Source of the DNA: a bacterium
GTDB taxonomy: Bacteria; CAYTYR01; UBA6262
NCBI GenBank assembly: GCA_028712895.1
Contig: JAQTPL010000012.1
Span: 1 to 45,297 of the forward strand
Reading direction: 5' to 3'
Length of the DNA: 45,297 bases
Of this stretch, positions 24,175 to 32,587 are shown one piece after another (the first letter of the stretch is position 1; every line of letters begins with the position of its first letter). The notes beneath the pieces are model-generated. The model was not told where the DNA came from, made no database searches, and worked only from the letters and a program-made list of their open reading frames with translations. The translations under genes were made by a program, and so were the position numbers.

Positions 24175-24784
24175 TACTTATCTGGTTCTCCGACCTGATT
24201 TCTTTCCTTAATTGTTTATTTTCCTGGTGCTGTTCTGATATATGCTGCTTGGTTTCTGATTTTTGCTGTTGATGGTGGGCCTTGATCGCTTCTTTCTTCT
24301 GTTCCTGCGTCATGGTAGGATCGTTGGCGATCTTTTCGAAGAAAACTATGTTTTCACTGTGCCTCTGCTCACGGAAATTGACATTTTCCTGGTATTGCTG
24401 TTCAAAGTGATTGATCAGCTCTGTTTTCTGGACTTCAGTCAGTTTATTATTGCCAGCCAGGCGGTTTTTCAGGAAAGCCATATTTTCTTCATGCTGTTTC
24501 TGGTTAAAAGCCTTGTTTTCCTCTTTTTGCGTTTTTCTTTGCTGCTCGATCGCGGCTTTCTTTTCTTCTTTAGTCTTGCCTTCCAGGTTTTCTCGCAAAG
24601 CTTTATTTTCCTGGTGTTGTTCTTTCATATGTTCTTGCCTTTCTGCTTTTTGCTGTTCCCTGAACTGCTTCGTTTCCTGTCCCGCGGCTGATCTTTGGCT
24701 CATCCCTTGCCCTTTGTTCGCGGCGCATAATACTGCTGGTAATAAAAATAATCCTGCCAGTGTTAACAACATTACTTTCTTCAT
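24170..24784 (-). CDS. Exported helical protein with LTxxQ-like motifs
   Basis: 204 residues: a signal peptide (1-21, ending 'VLCAANKG') and then almost only Gln, Glu, Lys, Asn, His and Arg in helix-forming order. A unit with H-x-E-N-x-x-F/L occurs at least five times ('QHQENKALRE', 'KQHEENMAFLK', 'QYQENVNFREQ', 'RHSENIVFFEK', 'QHQENKQLRK'). Two stretches, 'LTEVQK' and 'MTQEQKKE', resemble the LTxxQ motif of the periplasmic chaperones Spy and CpxP. A periplasmic chaperone or metal/stress sensor is possible but not shown. AGGAGG precedes the ATG. Confidence 0.75.
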   Translation of the reverse strand: MKKVMLLTLAGLFLLPAVLCAANKGQGMSQRSAAGQETKQFREQQKAERQEHMKEQHQENKALRENLEGKTKEEKKAAIEQQRKTQKEENKAFNQKQHEENMAFLKNRLAGNNKLTEVQKTELINHFEQQYQENVNFREQRHSENIVFFEKIANDPTMTQEQKKEAIKAHHQQQKSETKQHISEQHQENKQLRKEIRSENQISK

Positions 24785-24839
24785 ACTACACCTCCTGTAA
24801 TTTTACCTTCTGCTTATATAGACGCCTGGTGGTATTAAA

Positions 24840-24965
24840 GGTTTACTTAGCAAGATTCGTTTTTCGGTTACGGGTACGATGCCCGATTAAAGCTTTTTAC
24901 GGGTTTCGTGTCCGTTTGCCGTATACCGAGTATCTAATTCGGGCTTCGTTACCCTACACCGTATA
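24840..24965. repeat. Degenerate short words upstream of the LTxxQ-like gene
   Basis: CCGTATACCGAG occurs twice (near 24919 and 24959) and variants of TTACGGGT/GGTTACGGGTACG and TTCGGGCTTCG recur between them. The stretch is noncoding between two minus-strand genes. A TATATAA -10-like run and AGGAGG lie closer to the downstream gene. Confidence 0.55.
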
Positions 24966-24972
24966 CCGAGCT

Positions 24973-26220
24973 TTACCTAGGCGGTTGCCAGTTCTTGATA
25001 ATATCTTGTAGGGTTAGATAGCTTGGTTTTTCAGAAAAATCAGACCGAATCAAGCCAAAATAATCAACCCCGCTGCCAAAATGTTCCTGCGTATCGCGGA
25101 AAAAGGCCCAGAATACTTTATCCACCTGTTCATCCTTAATAAAATCGGTATAAATGAGTTTAACCCAGATCGCCTGTTCCTGTTCATCCGGATTTTTACC
25201 GTTCCACCATTGTTTCACTGTGGAATTTTTGGGCACACCCGGGCAGCCCATCTCGGTTATCCAGATCCGCTTTTTACTGTCTTCAAACCTGGCCATTATC
25301 TTTTTTACCTGGGTAACGGCGCTCTGCGCAGACTTTACCGGAGCAGGCCTTAAAGGAGAGCTCAGGACATGGACATTGACGACATCAAAATAATCTTTGC
25401 CGCCATTCTTATAGATCCATTCTATTTTGTAACCCTCCGCCAGCCCCCCCATAAGGATCTTGCAACTGGGATCTTCGATCTTAGCAGCCTGGTATACGTC
25501 TTTCAACAATGATGTGTAGCGTACCAGCATATCCTGCGGCCGCCAATAGGTCCGGGAGTCAGGTTCGTTCCACACTTCCCAGTATTTTACCTTGTTTTTA
25601 TAACGTTTGATCACCGCAGTAGCGAAGTTTACAAAAAACTTATTTTCACGCGGCGCTGAACACCACAGGTAATCAGGAGCTTCAGCAGCCCACCCGGCGC
25701 AATAGGAAAAAATACCAAGCACGCGGATATTATTTTCGCTCAACAGGTTAACAATGCGATCATAGCGGCTAAAGTCCAATTTGCCCTCTGATTCCTCGAT
25801 ATCGCTCCAGCCAAAATCCATGCGCACATAAGCGATCCCGGCTTTTTTCAGAGCGGTAACCGCTTTATCCAGGTTTTCGCCTTTAAAGGAAAAATTGTTC
25901 CATTTATGGTCCCAATTAAGGAAAGCCAGGGAGGCAAAGGGATTATATCCTATTTCCCGCCAATCATAGGGAGAGGGGTCGTACTGGTTAACGATACCAT
26001 CTTTATCATAATCATCGCCGGCCAGGTCGACAGTGAGCTTACTCTCCTGCGCTGACTCCAAGATGGCTTTCAATTCGTTATCATTGGGGATATAGGCATC
26101 ATTGCGGGCATGCCAGGCCGGGGAATTTTTGGAGAAATCAGGCCAGGGATATTCTATATCGTTGAATTTAAATCCGCACAAGAATATCAGGCTTAACAGA
26201 CCTAGCGCCAATTTTGGCAT
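24973..26220 (-). CDS. Exported clan A-type glycoside hydrolase
   Basis: 415 residues with a short hydrophobic N-terminus (1-17) that is probably a signal peptide. A (beta/alpha)8 barrel is indicated by 'IAYVRMDFGWSDIEESEGKLDF', the acid/base motif 'YWEVWNEPDSRTYW' and the nucleophile motif 'RIWITEMGCPG', as in GH39, GH5 and related clan GH-A families. A calcium-loop-like 'DDYDKDGIVNQYDPSPYD' precedes the barrel. It hydrolyses a beta-glycosidic bond outside the cytoplasm; the substrate is unknown. Family assignment within the clan needs a profile search. Confidence 0.82.
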   Translation of the reverse strand: MPKLALGLLSLIFLCGFKFNDIEYPWPDFSKNSPAWHARNDAYIPNDNELKAILESAQESKLTVDLAGDDYDKDGIVNQYDPSPYDWREIGYNPFASLAFLNWDHKWNNFSFKGENLDKAVTALKKAGIAYVRMDFGWSDIEESEGKLDFSRYDRIVNLLSENNIRVLGIFSYCAGWAAEAPDYLWCSAPRENKFFVNFATAVIKRYKNKVKYWEVWNEPDSRTYWRPQDMLVRYTSLLKDVYQAAKIEDPSCKILMGGLAEGYKIEWIYKNGGKDYFDVVNVHVLSSPLRPAPVKSAQSAVTQVKKIMARFEDSKKRIWITEMGCPGVPKNSTVKQWWNGKNPDEQEQAIWVKLIYTDFIKDEQVDKVFWAFFRDTQEHFGSGVDYFGLIRSDFSEKPSYLTLQDIIKNWQPPR

Positions 26221-26301
26221 TTTTATTTCTCCTTTTATGATTGATGACGGAACCGGTTAATATATTACCATAAATACCAAATTTAATGAATACCTAAAGA
26301 C

Positions 26302-26336
26302 AAACCCTGGGCCGATGTAGTATCAGACCAGGGTTT
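26302..26336. terminator. Hairpin after the RRM gene
   Basis: AAACCCTGG and CCAGGGTTT pair exactly around a 17-nt loop. It lies after the stop of the RRM gene; the T tract on the minus strand is short (GTCTTTAGG), so termination may be weak or Rho-assisted. Confidence 0.55.
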
Positions 26337-26366
26337 AATTGTTGTTATTATTTATCTCAAGTACTT

Positions 26367-26388
26367 ACCCTTCGACTTCACTCAGGGT
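26367..26388. repeat. Short dispersed palindromic element, CCCTTCGAC...CAGGG type
   Basis: ACCC-TTCGACTTCACTC-AGGGT is close to a short imperfect palindrome that I know from intergenic regions of many unrelated bacteria. Only one copy is seen here, 12 bases from the stop of the RRM gene. Confidence 0.5.
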
Positions 26389-26399
26389 TGCTGGCGCAA

Positions 26400-26759
26400 T
26401 TACCATCTCTTTCCGCCGCCACCGCCGCCGTAGCCACCTCTTCCGCCACCACCGCCGTAGCCGCCTCTTCCGCCACCGCCGCCGCCACGCCTGCCGCCGC
26501 CACCGCCGCCGCCTTCAGTTTTCGGGCGAGCTTCGTTCACGTTCAGGTTCCGGCCTTTAAGGTCTTTGCCGTTCAATCCGGCAATGGCTGCCGTGCCTTC
26601 TTCTTTAGTCGGCATTTCTACAAAACCAAATCCTCTTGATTCACCGCTGAATTTATCCTTGATTATGGCTGCAGTAGCCACCTGCCCATAAGCAGTAAAA
26701 GCTTGTTTGAGGTCTTCTTCAGTTACATCTCTTGATAGGTTCCCTACGTAAATGTTCAT
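26400..26759 (-). CDS. RRM RNA-binding protein with glycine-rich tail
   Basis: 119 residues. One RRM domain (1-80) with RNP2 'IYVGNL' and RNP1 'RGFGFVEM', followed by a tail made almost only of Gly, Arg and Tyr ('[10 protein letters not shown]' units). The layout equals cyanobacterial-type Rbp proteins, which act in RNA metabolism and cold response. AAAAGGAG precedes the ATG. Its leader has an inverted repeat and a 12-bp motif shared with the GH94 leader. Gene ends 12 bases from a palindromic element. Confidence 0.95.
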   Translation of the reverse strand: MNIYVGNLSRDVTEEDLKQAFTAYGQVATAAIIKDKFSGESRGFGFVEMPTKEEGTAAIAGLNGKDLKGRNLNVNEARPKTEGGGGGGGRRGGGGGGRGGYGGGGGRGGYGGGGGGKRW

Positions 26760-26779
26760 CCTTACTCCTTTTCTTTCGA

Positions 26780-26813
26780 TTTACCCCGTTAAAAAACTTT
26801 TTTAACCGAGTTT
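26780..26813 (-). promoter_or_regulatory. Inverted repeat and shared motif in the RRM leader
   Basis: On the minus strand GTTAAAAAA and TTTTTTAAC form a near-perfect palindrome, directly followed by CGGGGTAAA. The 12-mer TAACGGGGTAAA (complement of 26780-26791) is identical to 21371-21382 in the GH94 leader. The T run also makes this a weak terminator-like structure upstream of the ribosome site. Confidence 0.5.
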
Positions 26814-26868
26814 ATTTGCTTAGATTATATTTTAAACCTCCGGCTGGTAAATTGCAAGTAAAATATTT

Positions 26869-29457
26869 TTATTTTTCAACATCTCCGGTAAAAAGAATGA
26901 CTTGCTGGGAGACGATGTCCGCCATCAGCCGGGCTTTTAATGGCTGGATATCCACTACTTTAACCATTTCCCGGTATTTTTTATACTCTGGCGCGATCTT
27001 TTCCAGCATATTCGGTAGTCTCTTAAACAGGGTCCGGTCAAAAACCACGCTCTTTTTTTCGGTATATATGGCCAAGTAGAATATCCCGGTTTCCACCAGG
27101 TCCTGGAAAAAATGCGATCCAAAGGAGATCTCCGGCACGGCATTAACACTGGCAAAGGACAGCTCTCCCAGTGCAGTCATGTTATTTATTTCAGAGAAAG
27201 AAACCGGTACCCCGAGAGACGGGGTGCTTGTTCCCCACCGCCCCGGTCCCAATAGCATGACAGCCATTGTTTCCCGGTACTCGATCTGCCGGTTTATCAC
27301 TCCAATGAGCCTGGCAATATCATATTTCTCTGTTTGGGACAGGGCATCATATTTATCCGGTTGTACATAGATGATCCGGTGAATATCCTGGGACGTATTG
27401 CCGCCCACAAAAGAACCCTGGATCGCTAAAATAATATTCTCCTTCTTAATATCCTTGGGAATAACCACTTTCCGGCCGATCCCTTTACTCTGGTGCGGAC
27501 GGCATTGCAGTAAATTTATCTGGAATCCGGTACGGCCCTTAAAATTGACGGTAAATTCGATATCCACCGGATACTGGTACGCAGCTTCCAGGAGCTTGAG
27601 GATCTGGCGCATAGTATTAACAAAAACAGTATCTTTTAACAATTCATCAAAGGTGATCAACCAGGCTTGCCGGTCTTCCTGGCCCATTTCCCGCAGCCGG
27701 AGCATAGCCTCTTCATCCGGTTCAGCGATCCGCGCTAAACTAAGATCCGTATCTTCGGCCAATAATTCATTAATAGACTTGGTTTGCAGGTTATTTTCTA
27801 TTACATTGATCAAGTCGATCTCATGCTGGGAGAAGCGCTGGGCATTTTTCATCCCGGTGTACGGCTTCAATAACGGGGCATCCAGGGCCACAATGCGGGG
27901 ATAATCACCTTCTACCCGGTTCACAGCCCTGGTACCAAGACCAAATACCAGGCGCAGCATACCTGCTTTAGGATCCATTTCCTTTTTCCAGATATAGGTA
28001 TTGTAAGAGATACCCACGCCGGCCATATCAGGGAAGAAATACTTCTTATGGTAGGAACCGGAAACCCGCTGCACCAGCAGAGCCATCTGTTCGTCTTGCT
28101 GGTCCAAGCCGCGCTGCAAACGATAGGTTAAGGCATCCACATTCATGGTGCTGGCGTAAACACTTTTTACTGTTTCCAGGAAATGCTTGTACCGTTCTTC
28201 CGGTGTGCCCTGGTTAGCGCAAAAAATACTTTCGTATTTACCGGCAAAGGCATTCCCATAAGCATCTTCCAGTAAACTGCTGGAACGGACAATGAACGGC
28301 GATTGGCCGAAATACTCGATCATGGAATGGAATTGTTCTTTTATTTCCTCAGTAAAATCACCAGTCAGTAGCAACTCCCGTAATTGGGCCGCTACCGGGA
28401 AATATCCTTCCCTGGTTTTCTGCTCCATGCGTTTTTTCCACCAGCCGTTTTGTACGATATAGGTGTAAAATACATCTGAGCCAATATAAAAGGAATCATG
28501 CGGCTCTAATTTTTTTTGCCAGTCCCGGTCAGTATTAGACAGGATCTTCCTGGCCAGCAGCATACCTACAGCCTTGCCGCCGACAAAACCAGTGCCGATC
28601 AACCGGGATTTAATGCTGACCAAATCCTCCAACTGGAGATTCTTTTTAGCTAATTCTAAAATACGTTCATCCCTGGCGATCATGATCCTGAGCAGGCGGT
28701 CGATCATCGCGTCCTGGTCTTTTTCTTTTGTTCCGGCGCCGGTTAATTCTTCCGCCCGCAAAAATAACAGGTCCCAGTAATCCAGGTTTCGCCGGGCGCT
28801 TTTAGCGCCCTGGGTCCCAAGGAAGGAAAAGAGCTTGGCTACGTCCACGCTATTGGTTAAAGGAGTGAATTGTTCTTTTTTCTGGATATGCGGCAGGAAC
28901 ATAGTCGGCGAATAGCGGTTCCATACTTTAACCGGATGTACAAAGTAATTATTTTCATAGTGATAGACATCGATCAATAGCTGGGTGATCTCCCGGATCC
29001 GGGCTACGGTACGGAAAGAATGCTTGTTACGGATAATACCGAAATAGGCAATGGTATTTAAAATGAATAAATAGGGACAGGTGATCTTAAAGAAATTCCC
29101 GATCATCAAATCCGTAGCCCAAGCGCTTAAGAGTTCGGAAAGGCAGTCAAATACATAATAGACCCCCTCTCCTTCTTCCCCAATGATCTTGTTCAGCTGG
29201 GTAGAAAAAGATTCAAAACCACTATGGGCATCCAGTTTATAGGTGACGATCTGTTTCCCGGCAGGCAGCAGCGGTTTGTGTTTGGCGAAACGGATATAGA
29301 CAACTCTTTTATGGTCCTTAATGGCCTGCTGTACAAAAGGAGTGACAAAATGCTGATAGTCCTCGATCGTATCTACCTGCCAGACCACATTATCACCGAG
29401 CTGCAACCCGGTGACCAACTTATCTAAGCCCCGTAACCCAGTCGTTACGTTACTCAT
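26869..29457 (-). CDS. KaiC-like/PPDK_N fusion without phosphotransfer domain
   Basis: 862 residues. The N-terminus (1-250) resembles KaiC/RecA-type proteins ('TGLRGLDKLVTGLQLGDNVVW', Walker-B-like 'YYVFDCLSELLS') but the P-loop is missing (QVDTIEDY at its place). From about 290 comes the ATP-grasp domain of PEP synthase/pyruvate phosphate dikinase: 'GTGFVGGKAVGMLLARKIL', 'FIVRSSSLLEDAYGNAFAGK', 'RLVFGLGTRAVNRVEGDYPR' and 'IEFTVN...INLLQCRPHQ'. The swivelling phosphohistidine domain and the PEP-binding barrel are absent. It may be an ATP-dependent kinase or ligase of unknown substrate. GAGGTGG precedes the ATG, 12 bases after the Fe-S protein gene. Confidence 0.85.
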   Translation of the reverse strand: MSNVTTGLRGLDKLVTGLQLGDNVVWQVDTIEDYQHFVTPFVQQAIKDHKRVVYIRFAKHKPLLPAGKQIVTYKLDAHSGFESFSTQLNKIIGEEGEGVYYVFDCLSELLSAWATDLMIGNFFKITCPYLFILNTIAYFGIIRNKHSFRTVARIREITQLLIDVYHYENNYFVHPVKVWNRYSPTMFLPHIQKKEQFTPLTNSVDVAKLFSFLGTQGAKSARRNLDYWDLLFLRAEELTGAGTKEKDQDAMIDRLLRIMIARDERILELAKKNLQLEDLVSIKSRLIGTGFVGGKAVGMLLARKILSNTDRDWQKKLEPHDSFYIGSDVFYTYIVQNGWWKKRMEQKTREGYFPVAAQLRELLLTGDFTEEIKEQFHSMIEYFGQSPFIVRSSSLLEDAYGNAFAGKYESIFCANQGTPEERYKHFLETVKSVYASTMNVDALTYRLQRGLDQQDEQMALLVQRVSGSYHKKYFFPDMAGVGISYNTYIWKKEMDPKAGMLRLVFGLGTRAVNRVEGDYPRIVALDAPLLKPYTGMKNAQRFSQHEIDLINVIENNLQTKSINELLAEDTDLSLARIAEPDEEAMLRLREMGQEDRQAWLITFDELLKDTVFVNTMRQILKLLEAAYQYPVDIEFTVNFKGRTGFQINLLQCRPHQSKGIGRKVVIPKDIKKENIILAIQGSFVGGNTSQDIHRIIYVQPDKYDALSQTEKYDIARLIGVINRQIEYRETMAVMLLGPGRWGTSTPSLGVPVSFSEINNMTALGELSFASVNAVPEISFGSHFFQDLVETGIFYLAIYTEKKSVVFDRTLFKRLPNMLEKIAPEYKKYREMVKVVDIQPLKARLMADIVSQQVILFTGDVEK

Positions 29458-29469
29458 GATCCACCTCTT

Positions 29470-29515
29470 TTACTTTGACCCATTGACACTTTTCTTTGAC
29501 TCTTTGACACTTCCT
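29470..29515. repeat. TTTGAC/CTTTGACACTT tandem words
   Basis: TTTGACcCATTGACACTTtTCTTTGACTCTTTGACACTTCC runs through the stop of the QueG-like gene; ATTGACACTT and TTTGACACTT are the best copies, about 21 bases apart. The repeat is partly coding. Confidence 0.7.
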
Positions 29516-30177
29516 TTACAGGCCTTAACACAAATACCGCAGATATACTGGGGAACATATTTTTTTCTTTGGAATTCCTTAAGCTGGACAAAGCAGGCCT
29601 GATGGTCGAAATCCTGCGGCGTTTCTTTGATCGCTTTGGCCGGGCAGACAGCGATACAAGCCCGGCAGGTCCCGCAACTATCAACCGTGACTGCATCGAT
29701 GGCCAAAGGAAGGTCAGTCAATATCGTCACCAGTCTAACCTGAGCACCATACTGCGGCGTAACCAGCAGGTTATTTCTGCCGATCCATCCCAACCCCGCG
29801 GCTGCGGCTATCTTTTTATGGGACAAATGCCCTCTCTGGTTCTGCCAATCAATAACCTGGGAAGCAGGTATGGGCATGGCTTTATATCCTTGCTCCTGGA
29901 TGGTCGCCGCTAATTTCAAGGCAGACTGGTCCAGGAAATTATTCACCTGCCGGTAATGATTAAAATAAAGTAAGGTAGGATATTCTTTGATCTCTGCTAA
30001 AACCTGGCTTTGCAAAGGGAATCCCAGGGCGATTCCATACCGTAGGTCTTGTATTACTTCCGGCGAGAAAAGAAATTCGCTTTTTAGCTGGGTGACATCA
30101 GCTACTCCAAACAGCCGAAACCCAAGATTAACGGCTAAATCTTTCAGTTTATGATAATTTTGTTCTTGCTGATCCAC
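29470..30177 (-). CDS. QueG-like 4Fe-4S protein (short form)
   Basis: 235 residues. 'AAAAGLGWIGRNNLLVTPQYG' and the iron-sulfur motif 'SCGTCRACIAVCPAKAI' plus a second 'YICGICVKAC' match epoxyqueuosine reductase and relatives, with two 4Fe-4S clusters. True QueG is longer (about 300-380 residues, with a distinct N-domain), so this is a shorter paralogue and its reaction is uncertain. The start is GTG at 30177 with GGAG upstream, inside the end of the lipoprotein gene (29-base overlap). The last dozen residues (Lys/Ser-rich) are encoded by a tandem repeat (see findings). Confidence 0.8.
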   Translation of the reverse strand: MDQQEQNYHKLKDLAVNLGFRLFGVADVTQLKSEFLFSPEVIQDLRYGIALGFPLQSQVLAEIKEYPTLLYFNHYRQVNNFLDQSALKLAATIQEQGYKAMPIPASQVIDWQNQRGHLSHKKIAAAAGLGWIGRNNLLVTPQYGAQVRLVTILTDLPLAIDAVTVDSCGTCRACIAVCPAKAIKETPQDFDHQACFVQLKEFQRKKYVPQYICGICVKACKGSVKESKKSVNGSK

Positions 30178-30631
30178 GGTTTAGCTCCGTTTCAAAATAT
30201 TTTTTCAAGGTTGTCAGCAGTCGGTATTCATTTTCCTTTTTTAGCCTTTCGAGGGAATCTTTAACCGGCACTGTATTACCATCGCTATTGTAGAAATTGC
30301 CTTCAATAATGATCTTTGTTCCTTTTTCCAGACCGATAAAGATAAGCGTATAATGAAATCCGTAAGCATTATATCCTGAGGCATACATATCACCCCCGGC
30401 AATCTCCATTAAACCTTTATCGCTATCCAGATTGACCAGGCGATAATCATACTTATCGGCAAATCGCATTACGGCGCGCCAGGCAGCTTCTGTACTTAAT
30501 ACCACTTCATATTCGGTTTGGGCACTACCGTCTGGCAGCACTGCTGGCAGTCGTGGATGGGCACAGCCAGTCAGGGATGTCAAAATCAAAAAAATTACGA
30601 GTTTCAGGTTGTGAGTTAATCTATCCTGCAT
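30149..30631 (-). CDS. Lipoprotein of unknown function
   Basis: 160 residues. The N-terminus '[15 protein letters not shown]' carries a clear lipobox (L-T-G-C). The rest is a small alpha/beta domain with '[28 protein letters not shown]', a pattern seen in DUF-type lipoproteins with a BamC- or lipocalin-like look, but I do not recognise a family. It sits at the end of mnmG (start overlaps by 11 bases) and its end overlaps the QueG-like gene. Confidence 0.75.
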   Translation of the reverse strand: MQDRLTHNLKLVIFLILTSLTGCAHPRLPAVLPDGSAQTEYEVVLSTEAAWRAVMRFADKYDYRLVNLDSDKGLMEIAGGDMYASGYNAYGFHYTLIFIGLEKGTKIIIEGNFYNSDGNTVPVKDSLERLKKENEYRLLTTLKKYFETELNRGSARTKLS

Positions 30632-32483
30632 TTGTTCTCCTGTGTAAATACACCATCAAGATGGAGATGGCCGCCGGCGTGATCCCGGAAATGCGTGCCG
30701 CCTGGCCGACTGACGCTGGCCGAAAATGGCTAAGTTTCTCCCGTACTTCCCGGGACAAGGCTAAAATAGCCTGATAATTAAAATCCGCCGGGATCTTCAT
30801 TTCCTCGATCTTTTTAAATTTTTCTATCTCCCGGGCTTGCCGGTCCATAAATCCGGCATATTTAGTCTCGATTTCAATTTCCTGGACCTCGGCCGGGCTC
30901 AAAGTTTGGTCAGGTGGTGACAAGGCAGCGATATGTTTATATGATAATTCATTTCTTTTTAATAATAAAGCTAATTTTTGGGGATTTTTAATGGCGGCAC
31001 TGTGCCAGGAATCCAGTAGGTTATTAGCTTTAGGCGGAGCAATGGAAGTCTTTTTCAACCGCTGTATTTCGGCAGCAATATGCTCTTTCTTTTTTACCAA
31101 CAGCTGCCACTCTTCCGTACCCACTAATCCTAACTGGTAGCCAAACTCCCGTAACCGCAAATCGACGTTATCTTCGCGCAGGACCAGCCGGTATTCGGCG
31201 CGGGAGGTGAACATCCGGTACGGTTCTGCGGTTCCCTTGGTCACCAGGTCATCGATGAGCACGCCGATATACGCCTGGCTGCGGTCCAGGATAAACGGCG
31301 GCCGGCTTTGCACTTTTAAGGCAGCATTGATACCAGCCATCAACCCCTGCGCTGCTGCTTCTTCGTAACCAGTAGTGGCATTGATCTGTCCAGCCAAATA
31401 CAAACCTGACACTTTTTTCGTTTCCAGGGTCAACTGCAATTCTGTCGGGTCCACATAATCGTATTCTATACCATATCCCGGGCGGATAATCCTGACTTCT
31501 TCTAAACCAGGAATACTATGCAGAAATTTTTCCTGCACATCTACCGGCAGGCTGGTAGAAACACCATTGGGATAGTATTCATCTGTATCCAGTCCTTCAG
31601 GTTCCAGGAAGATCTGGTGTCTTTCTTTATCCGGGAAGCGTTTCAGCTTATCTTCAATAGATGGACAGTAACGGACCCCGGTCGCCTTGATCACGCCAGT
31701 ATAGAGCGGTGACCGGTCAAGATTAGCTAAAATAATCTGGTGCGTTTCTGAGCTGGTATAGGTTAAATAGCAAGGCACTTGGGGTAAAGGAAGCTTTTCA
31801 GTGGACAGGGAAAATGGCTGCGGCGGATCATCACCAGGCTGTATCTTAGTCTTGGAAAAATCAATGGTTTTCTTATCCAGCCGCGCACAGGTGCCGGTTT
31901 TCAGGCGGCCGGTTCTCAAACCCAGACAACGCAGTGAATCAGTCAGGCCAAACGCTGGCTGTTCATTGATCCTGCCACCGGGAAAATGTTCCAGGCCGAT
32001 ATGAATGAGGCCGTTTAAAAACGTACCCGGGGTCAGGATCACTGTGTTACCGGTGATAGTTTCACCCTGGTTAGTCTTTAGACCAGTGATCTGACCATTC
32101 TCGGTCAATAATTCTACCACCGCCCCCTGCTTAACTTCCAGGTTAGGCTGTTTGAGTACAGCTTCCTTCATATATATATTATAGCGGTATTTGTCAACTT
32201 GGGCCCGGGTGGACCAAACAGCCGGTCCTTTAGAACGGTTCAACACCCGGAACTGGATGCCACAGGCATCGGTGGCTTTACCCATTTCCCCACCGAGAGC
32301 ATCCACTTCCTTGACCAGCTGTCCTTTGGCCAATCCGCCAACTGCCGGGTTACAACTCATAACCCCTATTTTCTCTATATCCATAGTCAGCAAAAGAGTC
32401 CGGCATCCCAGGCGACTGGCAGCCAGCGCTGCTTCGATCCCGGCATGTCCGGCACCTACTACGATAATGTCATAAGTCTTCAT
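30621..32483 (-). CDS. mnmG: tRNA uridine 5-carboxymethylaminomethyl modification enzyme MnmG
   Basis: 620 residues from the ATG at 32483, which opens with the FAD Rossmann motif '[23 protein letters not shown]'; an upstream in-frame start at 32549 would precede this with unrelated sequence. '[26 protein letters not shown]' in parts, '[16 protein letters not shown]' and '[21 protein letters not shown]' are the family blocks. With MnmE it modifies the wobble uridine of several tRNAs. Only a weak ribosome site (GGACGGG) is visible. mnmE is not in the window. Confidence 0.96.
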   Translation of the reverse strand: MKTYDIIVVGAGHAGIEAALAASRLGCRTLLLTMDIEKIGVMSCNPAVGGLAKGQLVKEVDALGGEMGKATDACGIQFRVLNRSKGPAVWSTRAQVDKYRYNIYMKEAVLKQPNLEVKQGAVVELLTENGQITGLKTNQGETITGNTVILTPGTFLNGLIHIGLEHFPGGRINEQPAFGLTDSLRCLGLRTGRLKTGTCARLDKKTIDFSKTKIQPGDDPPQPFSLSTEKLPLPQVPCYLTYTSSETHQIILANLDRSPLYTGVIKATGVRYCPSIEDKLKRFPDKERHQIFLEPEGLDTDEYYPNGVSTSLPVDVQEKFLHSIPGLEEVRIIRPGYGIEYDYVDPTELQLTLETKKVSGLYLAGQINATTGYEEAAAQGLMAGINAALKVQSRPPFILDRSQAYIGVLIDDLVTKGTAEPYRMFTSRAEYRLVLREDNVDLRLREFGYQLGLVGTEEWQLLVKKKEHIAAEIQRLKKTSIAPPKANNLLDSWHSAAIKNPQKLALLLKRNELSYKHIAALSPPDQTLSPAEVQEIEIETKYAGFMDRQAREIEKFKKIEEMKIPADFNYQAILALSREVREKLSHFRPASVGQAARISGITPAAISILMVYLHRRTNAG

Positions 32484-32499
32484 GCGAAACCCGTCCAAT

Positions 32500-32585
32500 A
32501 AGTGGTAAAGTGGTAGAGGGGTAAGTAAAAAAATACAACCACTTATCACTCTACCACTCTATCACTCTATTACTGTTATTCACTG
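32500..32585. repeat. Tandem CACTCTA words and inverted copies upstream of mnmG
   Basis: AGTGGTAAAGTGGTAGAGG on the left faces CACTTATCACTCTACCACTC and further CACTCTAT copies on the right; GTGGTAGAG/CTCTACCAC can pair. The reverse complement of 32506-32524 is identical to 24135-24153. Confidence 0.88.
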
Positions 32586-32587
32586 TT

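Noticed and set aside
26388-26639. Alanine/threonine-rich open frame opposite the RRM gene
   Set aside because: It is a shadow of the glycine-rich tail of the RRM protein, which has intact RNP motifs and a good ribosome site.
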